A stretch of DNA of 64,000 bases from Hofstenia miamia (Eukaryota > Xenacoelomorpha > Acoela), in the NCBI GenBank assembly GCA_004352715.1, contig SCFE01000013.1, positions 1,833,388-1,897,387 on the forward strand, given 5' to 3'. This document shows positions 10,150-23,000 of this stretch, in pieces. Made by a program: the position numbers and the translations under genes. Below the pieces are notes generated by a model. That model saw nothing but the letters and a program-made list of their open reading frames with translations. It did not search any database and was not told the origin of the DNA. Positions within the stretch are counted from its first letter, which is position 1, and each line of letters opens with the position of its first letter.

Positions 10150-10966
10150 TATTGTATATATATATATATATATTGTAAAAGGTAACGGTCCTAGCAGTGT
10201 GCCTTGTGGAAACCTTTTATGTAATTTTCCCAAGTTGAAAAAATTCCCTTGAAATTGACTCTTTGATATCAGTTATTTAAACCGCTTCTAATTAGTTTCC
10301 TGCTATTCATTTCAAAGTCAATGTGATGTTTTCTGAAAACGATGTTGTGATTAATTGAATCGAATGTCTTAGAAAGAAAGCTATTCCTAAGAATTCATGT
10401 TATCTAAAAAAGCTCTCCAATTTTCGGTAGCATAAAGCAAAGCATCAGAAGTTGAATGCGATTTCCGATATCTAAATTTAAATTGTGTATTTGATAAAAT
10501 ATAGATGAATTTGTTGGAAAAGTAATTTTTCCATAATTTTACTAAATTGAGAGGTGATTGATATTGCTCGATAATTGCTCACCTTTAAGGGATTGTCTTT
10601 TTTGTAACAGGGAGTTATATTTGCATATTTTAGCTGAGTCTTGAGGGAGTTTGTTTTAATACATGAGTTAATTATAAACTTAAAGAACATATAATTTGAG
10701 GAGAAAATTCTTTAACACACCAAGTTGGAATTTCTGATGGAACGCAAAATTTTGATGGAATAACTCTTTTCCAAACGATTTAAGTACAAAGAATTGCAGT
10801 TTGTTATTTTTTCGAGGGAGATTTCCAGGCCTCGAAACGGGTCTACCCTTGAGTTGAATTGGGTCAAGTATTCGCCGGAAATTAGCCTGTAGGGTAAATA
10901 AACCTTCTCGATGAGTCGGGCCAATGCTAAAGATTCAGTATGTACATTCACTGAAACTGAATGCAT
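10150..10966 (-). pseudogene. LINE reverse transcriptase remnant
   Basis: The minus strand shows, in order, LKYANITPCYKKDNPLKVSN then YRAISITSQFSKIMEKLL (10500-10650), FRYRKSHSTSDALLY (about 10470), and in a shifted frame PQGTLLGPLPF (about 10190). These are RT motifs 1-4 of a jockey/CR1-type LINE ('A.I.PIYKKGD...SNYRPIS..S.FSK..EKLL', then 'PQGT.LGPLLF'). The upstream open frame at 10712-10966 is probably the endonuclease-RT linker of the same element. Frameshifts separate the blocks. YADD and the 3' end are missing, because the copy stops at the (TA)n run. Confidence 0.65.
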
Positions 10967-11262
10967 ACATTTTAGTTTAAGTCATCAGATCCTACGTTAA
11001 CCTTTTTTCAATTAGATTTGTTCTAATTAGTTTGAAAATGATATCAAGAAAGGTGTTTGTGTACCTTAAATCTAATTTTTAATGAGAAAGAGTATTTTTA
11101 CTATTATATCCCGGTTGGTTCTAAAATTATCTAGTTCCTAGCAAAGTTGACCCTTTTTATTGCTTGAGGACTTCCATAAGTGAATGAGTCTGTAACTAAA
11201 AAGCTCAACTTCTGGTTCCTTTCTCATCATCATCGACATCATCGTACACCCACTCCCACTCT

Positions 11263-11565
11263 ATGGATTCTCAAACGACACTGGTTTCTTATAGAACATA
11301 TCACGCACAGCCACCTGAATCCTATGAACAAGACAAATTTGGTGTAATGCGTCGCGTCATTGCCGCCTCATATTATCAGGCTTCTACCATCATTGCAGAA
11401 GGCGATAATGTCTTACAAATTAGTGCCGTAGCACTGCAGACAATTTTAGAGAAGCTGTTGCCACTGGTCAACAGGCATATTGTCTATGACGCGTGTGAGT
11501 ACCAACCCGTAGACAACACTTGCACAATCATGATATATGTTCATATGCTTGCGGTTCCGAATTGA
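11263..11565 (+). CDS. Unassigned 100-aa protein
   Basis: An ATG-to-TGA frame encodes 100 residues (MDSQTTLVSYRTYHAQPPES...HMLAVPN). It stands out because base composition is near 45% GC in a ~30% GC neighbourhood and the amino acids are varied rather than K/N/F/I-rich. The middle (ASYYQASTIIAEGDNVLQIS) and the end are mildly hydrophobic. There is no signal peptide, zinc motif or family motif I recognise. The frame stays open for about 20 codons upstream of the ATG (Ser/His-rich) back to a TAA. It could be a single-exon gene, a captured viral or element gene, or an exon. No clear promoter or AATAAA is visible nearby. Confidence 0.4.
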   Translation: MDSQTTLVSYRTYHAQPPESYEQDKFGVMRRVIAASYYQASTIIAEGDNVLQISAVALQTILEKLLPLVNRHIVYDACEYQPVDNTCTIMIYVHMLAVPN

Positions 11566-12790
11566 CGTCATTCATTAAATTGAGGTCTGTATAATAGTTT
11601 TATATTGTTAAGAAATGAATGCAATGATGATCAAAATTCAGAGCAAGTACCAAGTATGAAATATTTCTGCATGCATTATTTTCAGAATTGTTCATGGATT
11701 TGGATATTTCATGAATCCAAAATTTTAGTTCAATAGTAAGGTCTAGGTACTAGAGTAATTATAGAAAATTGCTGCTGAATTAAATACAGCAGACGTTAGT
11801 ATTGACATTAATACCAACGCACTTATCTTTCCATATGAAGTTATGTTGTGAATTTCTAAATTATCTATTTTACTCATCTTTAGGGATAATTAGAATTAGG
11901 TATGAATTTGCATTTTGTCGAAATACTATATGTAGCGGTTAACAAACCCACTGCTAGTAAACTAATAATAAGTTCTTCTCAATTTTTTATAAATATAACT
12001 ACATGCAAATTTAGAGCATAGCGTTTAAGAAGTAAATGATTTTATTGTACAAAATGTGTTGTTCTTCTTCTTTTTTATCAACATTTCTGTCTTTTATTTT
12101 GAAAATACTTACGGTATGGCTTTATTGGAAAATACCGTGGTATTAGAGTTGATACGGCATATCGCCAATCCCTACTTACTTTGTTGTATATATTATTATA
12201 CTAGCTGCTTTTTTTTGACGACTTACTTTTCAGTAATCAGTGGATCGGTGGAAATCCCATAGATTGATCCATAAGAATAGAGTTAAGTAGACCTCATATT
12301 CTTCTGATGATATTATTTATCAGAATAACAAAATTTGGAATTGAATTGTTTGTGGGAAAGTTTCCCCTTCCTTTATAGTATCCATATAATATATACATTT
12401 ATAGCATTCCAATTTGTAATTATTTTTATCTTGAAAAATGAGAATGATCTTATTTAATTCAATGTAAATTTTATTTAATTGCAGAGAGGAAAAATAATTA
12501 GATTTCCCTTTTAATCAAAACTTCGATAACTATTTACTTTGAAAGGTTTCTGAGTTGTTTGAGTCACAAACTTACTTAAGTAGGGCTTCACACTAGTGAG
12601 GAAATATCAAAAGCAACACACTGCACTAATTTAAATTTTCCAAATTGATATCAAGGAAATCATTTTACCCTTAAACAAATGACGTCAATGTTGTAGACAC
12701 CAGAAGTAAAAGAAACAGGCTGAAAAACTGTTAATTCAATTCGTTGAATTTAGCGGAAGTAATAGATCGACCAATAATGAAATAGAACAA
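11566..12790. other. Non-coding spacer
   Basis: I see no gene. A 68-codon open frame at 12056 is phenylalanine/tyrosine-rich and unsupported. Confidence 0.4.
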
Positions 12791-12798
12791 AAATTAGG

Positions 12799-12807
12799 TA
12801 TAAATAG
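12799..12807 (+). promoter_or_regulatory. TATA box (TATAAATAG) of a probable promoter
   Basis: TATAAATAG is followed 31-43 bases downstream by a start region with 'tcagt' at 12840-12844, an arthropod-type initiator. A transcribed leader ending in a good splice donor follows. The most likely downstream gene is the acetyltransferase beginning at 16864. Confidence 0.5.
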
Positions 12808-12841
12808 CTACAAAAACTTAAGGCGCTAGCAAAAGTCAATC

Positions 12842-13004
12842 AGTGGATCAACAGAAGTTGTCAGTGATCAGTTGGTCAGACGACAAACGTTAGAAGTGAA
12901 GAATAGCAGAGGAAGACACAGAGTTGTGAATAGTGCTTGTGATTGTGGTTATAAGGTCTTGTCAAACACTATTTTTTGCATTTGAAATTTTGTGCGCGAA
13001 ATTG
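12842..13004 (+). other. Probable non-coding first exon (5' UTR) of the acetyltransferase gene
   Basis: From the initiator to the donor attg|gtaagc at 13004/13005 there is no open ATG frame of useful length. The next good acceptor in the right place is ttttag|ttATGAGC at 16863/16864, which gives a 3.86 kb first intron. This is an inference from signals only. Confidence 0.4.
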
Positions 13005-13253
13005 GTAAGCATTTCAGTTGTTGAATTATTTTATTAGTCAGTTTTTATTATTAAGAATTTAGAATATATAGAATATTTATATATCATATTATTTTAGATA
13101 CTTTTAATTATAATTTAAAATAATTATATTGTAGAATTAGTAAATTTCTTGCAGTCACATGTTAAGATAGTTTTTATTCAATTGAAAAATATTCAAATCA
13201 ATATGTACTTTAAAACTTGCGCCATTATTAAGTATTGCTTTGTGATAATAAAC

Positions 13254-13526
13254 CAGTGGCGTACGCAGGGGGGCATGGTGGAATGTCCCCTCCCGTCAGG
13301 TTTCCAAATTTGATTTTGACTGGTTAAATCAAAAAATTTTTCGTAAAAAATTGAAAAATTTAAAATCTAGGATCATGAAATGCCTTTTTAGGGTCTATTT
13401 TTCTCAAAATTTTATATAATTGTAGTGGAGCTTCGTTCCGCTTTTTGTCATTACTAAGATTTCCCGCATTGGGTAATGATGATGATGATGATGTCCCCCC
13501 GTCAGAAAATCCTGCGTACGCCCCTG
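13254..13526. mobile_element. hAT-type MITE with 8-bp target duplication
   Basis: The 273 bp element has ends CAGTGGCGTACGCAGG and CCTGCGTACGCCCCTG (15 of 16 complementary). It is flanked on both sides by TAATAAAC (13246-13253 and 13527-13534), the 8 bp duplication typical of hAT elements. It has no coding capacity. A short GATGAT run lies near its right end. A decayed relative sits at 19109-19302. Confidence 0.9.
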
Positions 13527-13534
13527 TAATAAAC

Positions 13535-15025
13535 TGTTATAAAACATTTGTGTAAACTAGAATTTTTAACTCCCGGGTTTTAAAATGGTTAGAAATGCTT
13601 CGTGGTCAAATTTGCCCACTTTGCAGATTTTTAATGCATTTGTAGAGCCAAATGTATTGTGAATATAACTAGAAAAATAGCTTATTTTATTCTTCTGATA
13701 CTTGTCTTTCATTTGGTTTTGTTTTGTTAGTTTTACTCGAATGGGTTATTTCTCACAACTGCATGAATTCAAGATATAGAATCGTCAGGCTTTCTAATGT
13801 TAAGATAGGGTCATGTCTCTTCGATTTTGTATAAACAGACGTGTTTGGTTATTTCGAGAACTTATAATCATTAGATTTTCACTTTGAAATTATAAAGTTT
13901 AGTAGATCCATTACATTGAAAACAGATTTAGATTAAAGGTAATTTGCCCATAATTATCCATGGGATTCAATAGTAAAGGTTGTTTTATTTTTCATATAAT
14001 ATAAAATCAATAATAAAATTTACTCTATGCTTGTTGTATTTCTATATGAATTGTCGAAGTAAAGTTTATAATTGAATTATCGAGTAAAATCGAATTGATA
14101 TTCTTTACTAATATAACAGCGATATAGTAAAATTTTAAGTTAGATTTAAAATTGAATAACCTCTTGCCTAATAAATTTTGGATTAAACGACCTTTTACTA
14201 CGAACTCCTTATTTGATAAGAATGGTAGATTTCGAAGCATTTGGATTTTAATTATATTCGAGTGCAAAATCATTAACTAGCTTCTTGATAAACTTATATA
14301 AATACAAATCCAAAACAAAAATTGAATCCTCCAATTGCTTAAACTTGAGTGACCTAGTTAAATTCAACGGATATTAATGATGGATAGAAGTGCACAAGTA
14401 CGGCTTAAAATATCACTCTTCAAAGCAAAGTGCATCAATGCAATTTGGAGAATTCATAGGAAATATTCTTTTCTGAACTTTTTATTGGCTTATCATGTTC
14501 GGAGCTATTAATTGGAGAACTTCAATTACAATCCTTGGAAATGATAACCTACTAATTGACCATTTCTATAATAGCATAAAGAACTGTACACAAGCGCCAA
14601 TAGTCTTCTGGAATTAGCTTGTTACCTGTCCCTTCCAAGAAAATTGAAATCAATCTATCCTCATTTAGATATGAAAGTACATTTAATGAAGATGCAGATA
14701 TTCCAGATTGATGCAGTTCGGTCTTACCCCAGATTATAAATACTAGGAAATTATCAAAATCAAACTTGTATTGAGAAAGAATTAGATCCAAGGAGTCTTG
14801 CAAACTTTATCATTCAAGAGCAATGCAAATATCTAGTATTATGTTATTATATTATTATATCAAAGGTGGAGAAATTAGTAGACTTTTCTAATGATAAAGC
14901 CATGTCAATTATATTGTGATATTGTTAAGGAAAAAATTGTTAAGTTCTTGAATGAAATCCGAACAATTAAACGTAATATTTCCTTGCTGCATATTATTTT
15001 TGTCACACGATGGCGTATGGTATTA
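13535..15025. other. Probable intron sequence, nothing recognised
   Basis: Two minus-strand open frames (14025-14273 and 14552-14803) show no motif I can assign. The rest is AT-rich. Confidence 0.35.
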
Positions 15026-15388
15026 ATTCTGCGGGCTATCTTAATACGTGGCCTATAGAAACTTTAATTATTGCTCCAAATGGGTTGCATTTGTATTTCG
15101 TTTCGAAGTCCTTTTGTATGGAGAAGCAATGTACATTGCAGTGCTGCTTTTCTTCAAATGATATATTTGATAGGTTTTGAGGCAATTTCACCCCTTATTT
15201 TTGAGACCTCACGTTGAAAAAAACACAAATTGCCCCAAAATCTATAAAATATTTTCTTTGAAGAAAAACAGCACTGCAATTTACATTGCTTTGTAATGCA
15301 GAAACCCTTCGAAACGAAATACAAATTCAAACCTCTTTACGCAATCGCTAAAAAATTTTTTGCCATGTATTAAGATAGCACTCAGAAT
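15026..15388. mobile_element. Foldback (long inverted repeat) element
   Basis: Arms of about 160 bases (15026-15190 and 15224-15388) are imperfect reverse complements. Paired blocks include 'ctatcttaatac', 'atttgtatttcgtttcgaag', 'gcaatgtacattgcagtgct' and 'ttttgaggcaattt'. The loop is only about 35 bases. There is no coding capacity and no clear target duplication. The transcript would form a long hairpin. Confidence 0.75.
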
Positions 15389-15439
15389 CCATCTTCAGCG
15401 AGGAAATTTGCGCGGAATGATCTAAAGTGCTGCAATACT

Positions 15440-15680
15440 ATGAAATCATTGTGTATAATACCATCCTGAGCCATATAATAAAAAAGGAAAAAAAGTCAAG
15501 ACTGATCACAACACCATCATGCAGATTATGCCATACAAGCAATGAAAATCAGAAACATCTGATGTTTAGTTGCAGATACAGAACACCATAAACCCTCCAA
15601 ATTTTAACAATTTTAAAGATCTATTGCAATTTACAAATTTTAAAGCTACGTTATAATATATTGTAGAATCAATAGCAACG
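15440..15680 (+). pseudogene. LINE C-terminal fragment with CRLC...H...C motif
   Basis: The plus strand reads SRLITTPSCRLCHTSNENQK and then HLMFSCRYR at about 15497-15590. This is the 'P.CR.C....E...HLLF.C' Zn-knuckle-like tail found after RT/RNase H in R1/jockey-type LINEs. The frame continues weakly to 15680. No other part of the element is visible. Confidence 0.6.
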
Positions 15681-15699
15681 CCAAATCCTCGCTCATTTA

Positions 15700-16863
15700 A
15701 TTGTTTGTAAATAGATTTTTCCAAATAATGTACCTATTAACTGTAAATAATAATTTTTCTAATGTAACTCCTTTTTAGATAATAAACTGTTCAATTCATT
15801 CTTAATTGGCTCCTTTAATGTAAGTACAAGTGTGTAACTAACTTCTCAATTATCTTAGTCTGTGTGCTTCCGTGTTTCTCCTTTTTGTATTTTTTCCTTT
15901 TAGATATTCTTATGGTAAGATACATACTAAAACTTCTATCTATTAACACGCTGTTATTCCTTGGTATGTAAATATTTTGTAATTAATATAAATACATTTT
16001 CTTTATCAGATTGAGGTTCACGGTGTATTTTAGTACTGCAAAGAAAAGAACGGCTTGGTCTGTGAATATGCTAATACAAGAAGCCAAGAAAAAATTATTT
16101 GAATTTTATCTGAGTACTATTTCTTTGTAGAAAATAATTAACAAATAAGAACCTCACTTTAGTATGTTGAATTGAGGCCTCATACGTTCAGTCGTATGAA
16201 ATACGAGAGGTAATTTTATGCTGTCTTTAATAAAATGGTTTGCGGTCTACATTAGTAATTAGTTAATTGTTATATTTAATTTTCCTATTTCCCATATGAT
16301 GTTACAGGCTTGTCAAAGAGCCGAAACTTTTAAACTCGCTTCGGTTCTCCTCGACTCAGCTCATTTTGATTTTGAATATCTTCGGGTCGGCTCGTCAAAC
16401 TCAAACAGAAGTTTGTTTTCAATAAGACTCGTTTTAGCTCACTGAGTTCCTTAAAAATTTTGGCCTCGCTTAGAATTTTTGGCATAGTTTCTTCTGTCAT
16501 TTAATGAATATTTTGAATAAGACCATAAGGAACACAAGGACTATATATTGAATGAAACAATTCTGTAGGATCAGAAAACGAAATATAAAGTTTCGTGTAA
16601 ATAGTTTTTTTCTAATCATTCGCAATTAGAGAACAAGCTTTTTACAGTATACTAGTCAAATTATGCAGAAATTTAAAGTGAAAATTATGGTAAGATCACG
16701 TTATTATTTAACCATTGCAGCTACTAATCAATGTTTCTCAAAGATGCTGTCGAGTCTTCATTGCGCTTTACTTTGCTTACGTATTTCTTCTAGGATTTCT
16801 AAATTTTTGGATTAGTGATTGATTATATTAATTGTAATTTTAACAATTTTCAATTCGTTTTAG
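15700..16863. other. Intron sequence, nothing recognised
   Basis: AT-rich, ending in a pyrimidine-rich tract and the ttttag acceptor at 16858-16863. Confidence 0.4.
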
Positions 16864-16865
16864 TT

Positions 16866-17009
16866 ATGAGCAGCTTAGAGTTTGTATGCAGAATAGCAAA
16901 TCTTGAAGATATGGAAGCAATCAAATCATTTTTTATGGAAGGTCACTATTCTCATGGGGATCCAATGGTGGTGGAATTAGTTAGAAAAAATTTTTGGACA
17001 TATCATGAC
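16866..17009 (+). CDS. GNAT gene coding exon 1
   Basis: 48 codons from MSSLEF to TYHD. The ATG lies 3 bases after acceptor ttttag (16858-16863) and the donor is gac|gtaagt. An in-frame ATG at 16815 lies before the acceptor and is not used in this model. Confidence 0.85.
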
Positions 17010-20000
17010 GTAAGTTTACTGCGAATATATTAATTTGCAAAATTGCTTGAAATACTAAAAGTTATCGTAACATTCAATTCTGGAAGTAATATCTTTGTTT
17101 CAATTAAAAGTGTGGATTAAAAACGCCATTTGCTTAACGAATTTTCTGAAAATGTTACTGTTCTTTAGGACATATCGCAGTTGCAACTAGGACGTCTGGT
17201 AAGGGATTTGTTGACAGGTCAACCAGGACACTGTGTCAATTTTCCGAAAAGCTTCCTTGTCACACTAAATTAATAAGCAAGGGTAGGAGTTAAATGTACA
17301 CAACGAGATCATCATAATAAAGAAAGTTTCATTATTACGCAAACATGAATTACACAAATTTTTTTAGAACCTCAAGTAGTAGGTGAATCTTCATTCAGAT
17401 ATTTTCCAAAGTTGTTCACTCTTTTGAATGAAGTATCGACTTTTCAGAGAATGACATTGCGGTACAGCTGAGGTAATTTTAGTGTCTGTCCTGGTTATGT
17501 AGTCAACTTATTAATGATCTTATTGTTGTTTGTCCATATGGCTTCCGGCCTCCAAACATCTCTTCTTCTAAGATTTCATTATTATTCTTTGGATAGGCTG
17601 GATGAAGAGTTAAAAGAATTTAAATATTTTCAGGGAACAACTAAGGATTATAAAAACATTATTTTTTTAATTAATTAGGGTTAATTTTAGGTTAATTCGG
17701 GTTAGGCAATCTTTTGTTATTTTTCCTAAATATTGTTCGCATAATTTATATTGTCAAACCCCTTTACCCCTGAAAATATCAGAAAACCAACAAATGAGAA
17801 TCATCTGTCAGCAAGGGTTTGCAGATTTTCTACGATTTACGACTCTAAGTATTTTCAGAAACAGGCCTTCGTAATCAGTGGCACTGAATCTCTTCAAAAT
17901 CACAGAGGCTAGAGATTTAAAAAGCAAACAAAAAGATTTTGTGATCTACTGAAGATCGGAATGCTATTTTATTTTCATATTCTCAGAAAAACGACTAATA
18001 ATGATCGATAATGCAATTCTCTTTTTCGTCCGATGGGTATTGCTCACTAAGTATTACAAATCATTTAAAATATATCGTATAAATCTATGAATTACAATTT
18101 TAATATCATAAAGTTTGTATTTGCCACAATATTATTTTAGTCATTTTGTGCTGACGATGAGTGAAGACACTCGAAACATGTATACATAAAATATTTCTTG
18201 GTTTTTACAATAAATAGTTTAATTAAGCGCACTTTGTACACTATATATATATATATATATATAGGCTGTCGATACACGTTATGTATGCCATTTGACTAAG
18301 AAATATCTAACCGCAACTTGTTTTCTCCACCTTCGTGTATGAGTAGTAAAGGTTTGGAACAAATATCTAATGTAAATTACTTCTCTAAGGTCCTCCTTAT
18401 CATTGCTAACTCTTGATAAGCATACTTAATGACTGGCATGTTAATAGATTTATTTAATTACTATTTAGTTTGATAAATTTTTTTCATCATTCGTAAACGA
18501 AGATGCTCTCAAATATGGTCTCAGCACAATTGCAACTATTCATGATAAAGTTGTTGGAGTTTTCATTAACTTCTCTATCACTACCAAGAAGGTAATTTCA
18601 TTTTTTAAATGCAATCATGGTTACTCAATGCCATATTTAAAATATTTATTCCATTGTTTTCGGAAATCAGGAGAGTCCTTTTTAGCAGAGACTACATAAT
18701 TATTACATTGACAAGAAGCGAAGAATGCAAGCTTAATCAAAACTTTTCATCACTACGATAGAAAATTCGGAAATTTTAAAAACTATTTTTGGTGTAATTC
18801 AAATTGATCGCAATTCGATGGAGCTAAAACATGAATGTTTTTTTAGGTTGAAACAAAATTTAAAGTTCCTGATGAACATCCTTCTAAGCCGATGTCAAAT
18901 ACAGTGACTAGTCTTGTTAAGGCTGTTGGCCAACACATCTATCCTGAATCCCGTCCTGGCTGTGAATGGGCCATCCTGGTAGTTAGAACTGATCTTAGAA
19001 GAAAAGGCATTGGATTCCAACTTAGCAAACTTGCTTTAAAGGTTAGTTTTCTTCATCATTAATTGTAAATCTTGCTCTATGCTATTTTTAAACATTCTTC
19101 AGCAGGACCAGGGCGTATGTAAGGGAGAATGGTGGCATGTCCCCACCGTAAGGTTTTCAAAATTGATTTTGATTGGTTAAACCAAAATATTTTCCATAAA
19201 AATTTCAAAAAATTTAGGAAAATGCATTTTAGTATTAATTTCTTCAATTTAATCACAACTTCGATGTGCCATCCCTGTCAGAAAATCCTGAATATGCCCC
19301 TGATCATGTTTTATAATGTTCGTCAATAAAGTTTATTCATGATGTACCTATATGATTCATAAAATTTACAAAAGAAACTGAAATTCGACCAGAGCTGGAT
19401 TTGATTTTTGACACGGCAATCGGGCGTTCCAGACTGGGCGTGCCATTAATACTGTAACCAAACCCAATGAAGTCATGTTTACTTTCTGTTAAATTGTTTG
19501 CAATGCTATTATTTGTAATTTAGTTCATACGTACTGATGTAGCTAATGCCGCATAGTTGTTCATGACAGTGACCGGATAAGTTAGATGATCTGGTTGCGT
19601 TACTAACAACAAATTATCACATCTTTTGTTATAAACTACTTAAAATTGAATTAATGTTACCTATAGATCAGTGTTTTTTAGTCTTGGCTTGGTAGGGGGA
19701 AAGCCACGCCAAGCATATATCAATTATCTTACAGAAGTAATCAAACCAAGCAAAATATTCAACTATTCATCTCTAGTCTATAGTGCTAAATCCAAGACAT
19801 TTTTTAGATGTTGCTTTATTGTAGCAGGTACAGTTCACCACGGAGAATTTTGGCGGGATTTGGCCTATTTTAAATTTTTCAACATACAAAAAAACCACAA
19901 AATGGGAGGAGTCATCCAAATTTTTGAGACATGACAAAAGTTGCTAACCCTACTTCAAATATAGCTGAGTATTGGATCTCCATTCACACAAAACCAAACC

Positions 20001-23000
20001 AACCCATTTTCAAATTAGTAATGAATCAAACCAAGCGACGCCAGTCCAAAACACCACAATAGATACTAATTATGTATTTTTCTGCTATAATAACAAACGA
20101 TATGCTGTCTTTGAATTAATTCAAGATTTCCAGACAAATCAGATTAATCACGTACGCATGCTATTAGTAGGACGAACCAAAAGTCAATAAGGTCAGTACG
20201 GTCAAAATAATCTCAAAATTAACACTTTTCAAAATTAAAATCAAAATTGGCACTTTCTGATACAGTCAAATGCATACGATCAGTACTTAGAAATGGGTTA
20301 TTTCTTAGAAGTTGGTTGCTTTAAGAAATACGCAAAAGGTAAACCATTGGGGGTTCATTGATGTAGGATCATGATGAGAAAACCAATGAATGCTGTACTA
20401 TAGCAAAAGTCTTGCGAAAAAACGCAACGTTGCATGTGTTAATAGTTTTACAGATTGCCAAGGCATGCTAAAACCGCCAAGATGAAGATTATGGAAATTG
20501 TGCGTGAATTCGGACTGAGTTTGTACTTTGTATCTAATCCAATGATTTACACTGCGCAATCAATCAGTCCATCGCGAAAAGATATTTTGTATGCAAAGCC
20601 ATAGGAATTCGGCAACTAACAAGCGAAATATTGACACGATTTGAACAGCAAGCCTTTATTGTTTCTCTGGATAAAGACTTTGTTGAAAAGTCAGTGAAGC
20701 CATTTTTGACAACAAAGCATACCTTTGAAAAAATGAGACCCTCTGCTATACAAAAGTGGAACAAATAACAGAGAATGAAGAAACTTTTACTATTGATGTT
20801 TTGAATGAAAAAGAAGTCTTTCTAGTAGTTGATAAATTTGAAATCAATGGTTGCAAGTATTTTAACATTCTTAGAGGTGATATTGCAGCTCCAGAGTCTG
20901 TATTTGCGCTAGTGTATGTAAATCTAGATGACGGTTAAATCATGCTATTGTTTCCCAGCATATTGATGACGGCATTAAAAAAATTAAGATATCAAGGAAC
21001 AATTTTCTTTTGCTACTCTCTGACTTTGCTGCATATAAGGTAGCTGTTAGTGTCCTAAGAACATTTACTCAAGACTTTTTCATGTGACATGCGTGGCGCA
21101 TTTACTCCATTATTGTGCTTTAAAAATAAGGAGAAAATTTAAGAATCTTAACAAACTGGTGGCAATTTAAGGGCCCCGATGGTGTTTCAAGAAATTTGTG
21201 AATATCCCTTCTCCAATGATTACAAGAAACAGTACATGGCTGAGAGTTGTCATTGGATTTTATGTCCACTATTTAACAGAAATCCGACGCATAGTGCTGG
21301 TGTTGCCAGATGATGAGGAATTAAATCATTGTGTGGAAGAAGAAGTTAGAAGCGTAGATCTAAAAATACAATTCCCAAGTCTAAAACAGATTCCATACAT
21401 TGTACATTGCTTTTTAAATGGTTCATGATATAATTTAATAAAAGCTAACAAATCACTCTAAAAATGGTAAAATTGGAAATCAAACTAAAATCACTAATAA
21501 ATTTGAATTGTTAGACCAGGATCAAATGCATTACAAGACTGACATTTGTGGTAATGCCAAATATTCACATTGTGTTAACAAGACTTAGAAATTTTGATCT
21601 GAAAAAATTTATTAGTTGAAATTTGGGATGTCTTTTGATAATCAAGTTGCATTCCCTATAAATAGTCAACCAAATTAGACAGCTTAGAGCTAGACATCAA
21701 AATAGGTAATCATTTTATTAAAGTGAATTTTAGATTGATTAGGTAAAAAGCAAGAGATTAATTTATTAAAAGGTAATCTGAGAAATTCATATAAACAAAT
21801 CTAAAAAAAGCCAATGTTAAAATAGTATTATTTTAATCTTAACCTAAGTGCCAATGTGGCATATGGAATAAGTATAATGAGAGAAACTTGCTAAATAATT
21901 CGGGAGAAAGAAATGTTTGTAGAGCAAAAATGTTGTGTCTTTTTGGTGGGTGACACTTGGATCAACTATTCAAACACAATTCATTATATTGGCATAAGTT
22001 ATATTTATCAATTAACAACGATTGCCTCATTGGATTATATTTCAAATTACAGCAGACAGTATTGGAGCAATTGAATTTTTACGTGGTTCTGTAAAAGCTA
22101 TTCTATTCCAATAATAATTTTCGTTTTTCTTTAAATTCATTATTTCATTGACATGTGGCTTGGTCTTAGAAATTTGATGTAGTTGAGTAAGTTTGGGTAG
22201 GCCTGGATTTAGAATTTTGGACCCATTGACACTACAGCCACTGATTGATTCATCTATGTACTAATGAAAATGTCTGCATTTTATTCTCATGAGATTCTTT
22301 CTTTTGCTTCTAAGTGTTAAATTTTTAGACAATTGTCAAAAGACTGCAAATTGAATCTTTTTAGTTTACACCAAATTTTTTTTCAATTATCAGATTTTAC
22401 ATCTAGACATCTAGCATTGGTTGCATAGTCCAATAATAGTTCATTTGTTTAAGTATTCAAAAGCATTATAACAATTCTTGCCTATCAGCATACTCAAAAA
22501 ATTTATTTCAGGGTCAGTATTATAAAACTTTGTTTGGGATGCCCCAAGCCTAATCCTATTAGAAACCTATAATGAATCATCCAAGAAACAATGTTATGCA
22601 CCCCAACTCCATATATATGTATAGAAAAATTTAAAAAATGGAATAACTAAGATAGTAAAATGCATTACGTGTCCATTTCAGCAATTTTTTTATAGTTTAT
22701 TGAGGATACAGAGAGATAACTGCTACGGGTACGTGTATAAATAAGATCGACGTGTAGCTGTAATAAAATTCACTTATCACCCAACCCTGGCCCAAATGTG
22801 TTAAGTGATGTCCAAACAAATCTGATAAAGGTTCTTAAATGAAAAACCGGTAAAAATTATAGTATGCTAAATTACTAATTCCAAAATTAAGCTAGACACT
22901 TTTAATTTATTAATTTATGCTAGTTGTATTCAAATCAAAGTCTGCATATGTATGGTAATAGACTTATCTATGTCAAAGTTGAGACTGCATGTTGGGAATT

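Noticed and set aside
12056-12262. 68-codon open frame with a hydrophobic, signal-like start
   Set aside because: Phe/Tyr-rich composition is expected from T-rich DNA, and there are no splice or poly(A) signals to support it.
17169-17271. A possible extra exon after coding exon 1 (acceptor ctttag at 17163-17168, frame DISQLQLGRL, donor-like gtaagg, or open to LVTLN*)
   Set aside because: Exons 1 and 2 join without it into a continuous GNAT sequence in phase 0, and the insert has no place in the fold. It could be an alternative exon or a LINE scrap, but I cannot support either.
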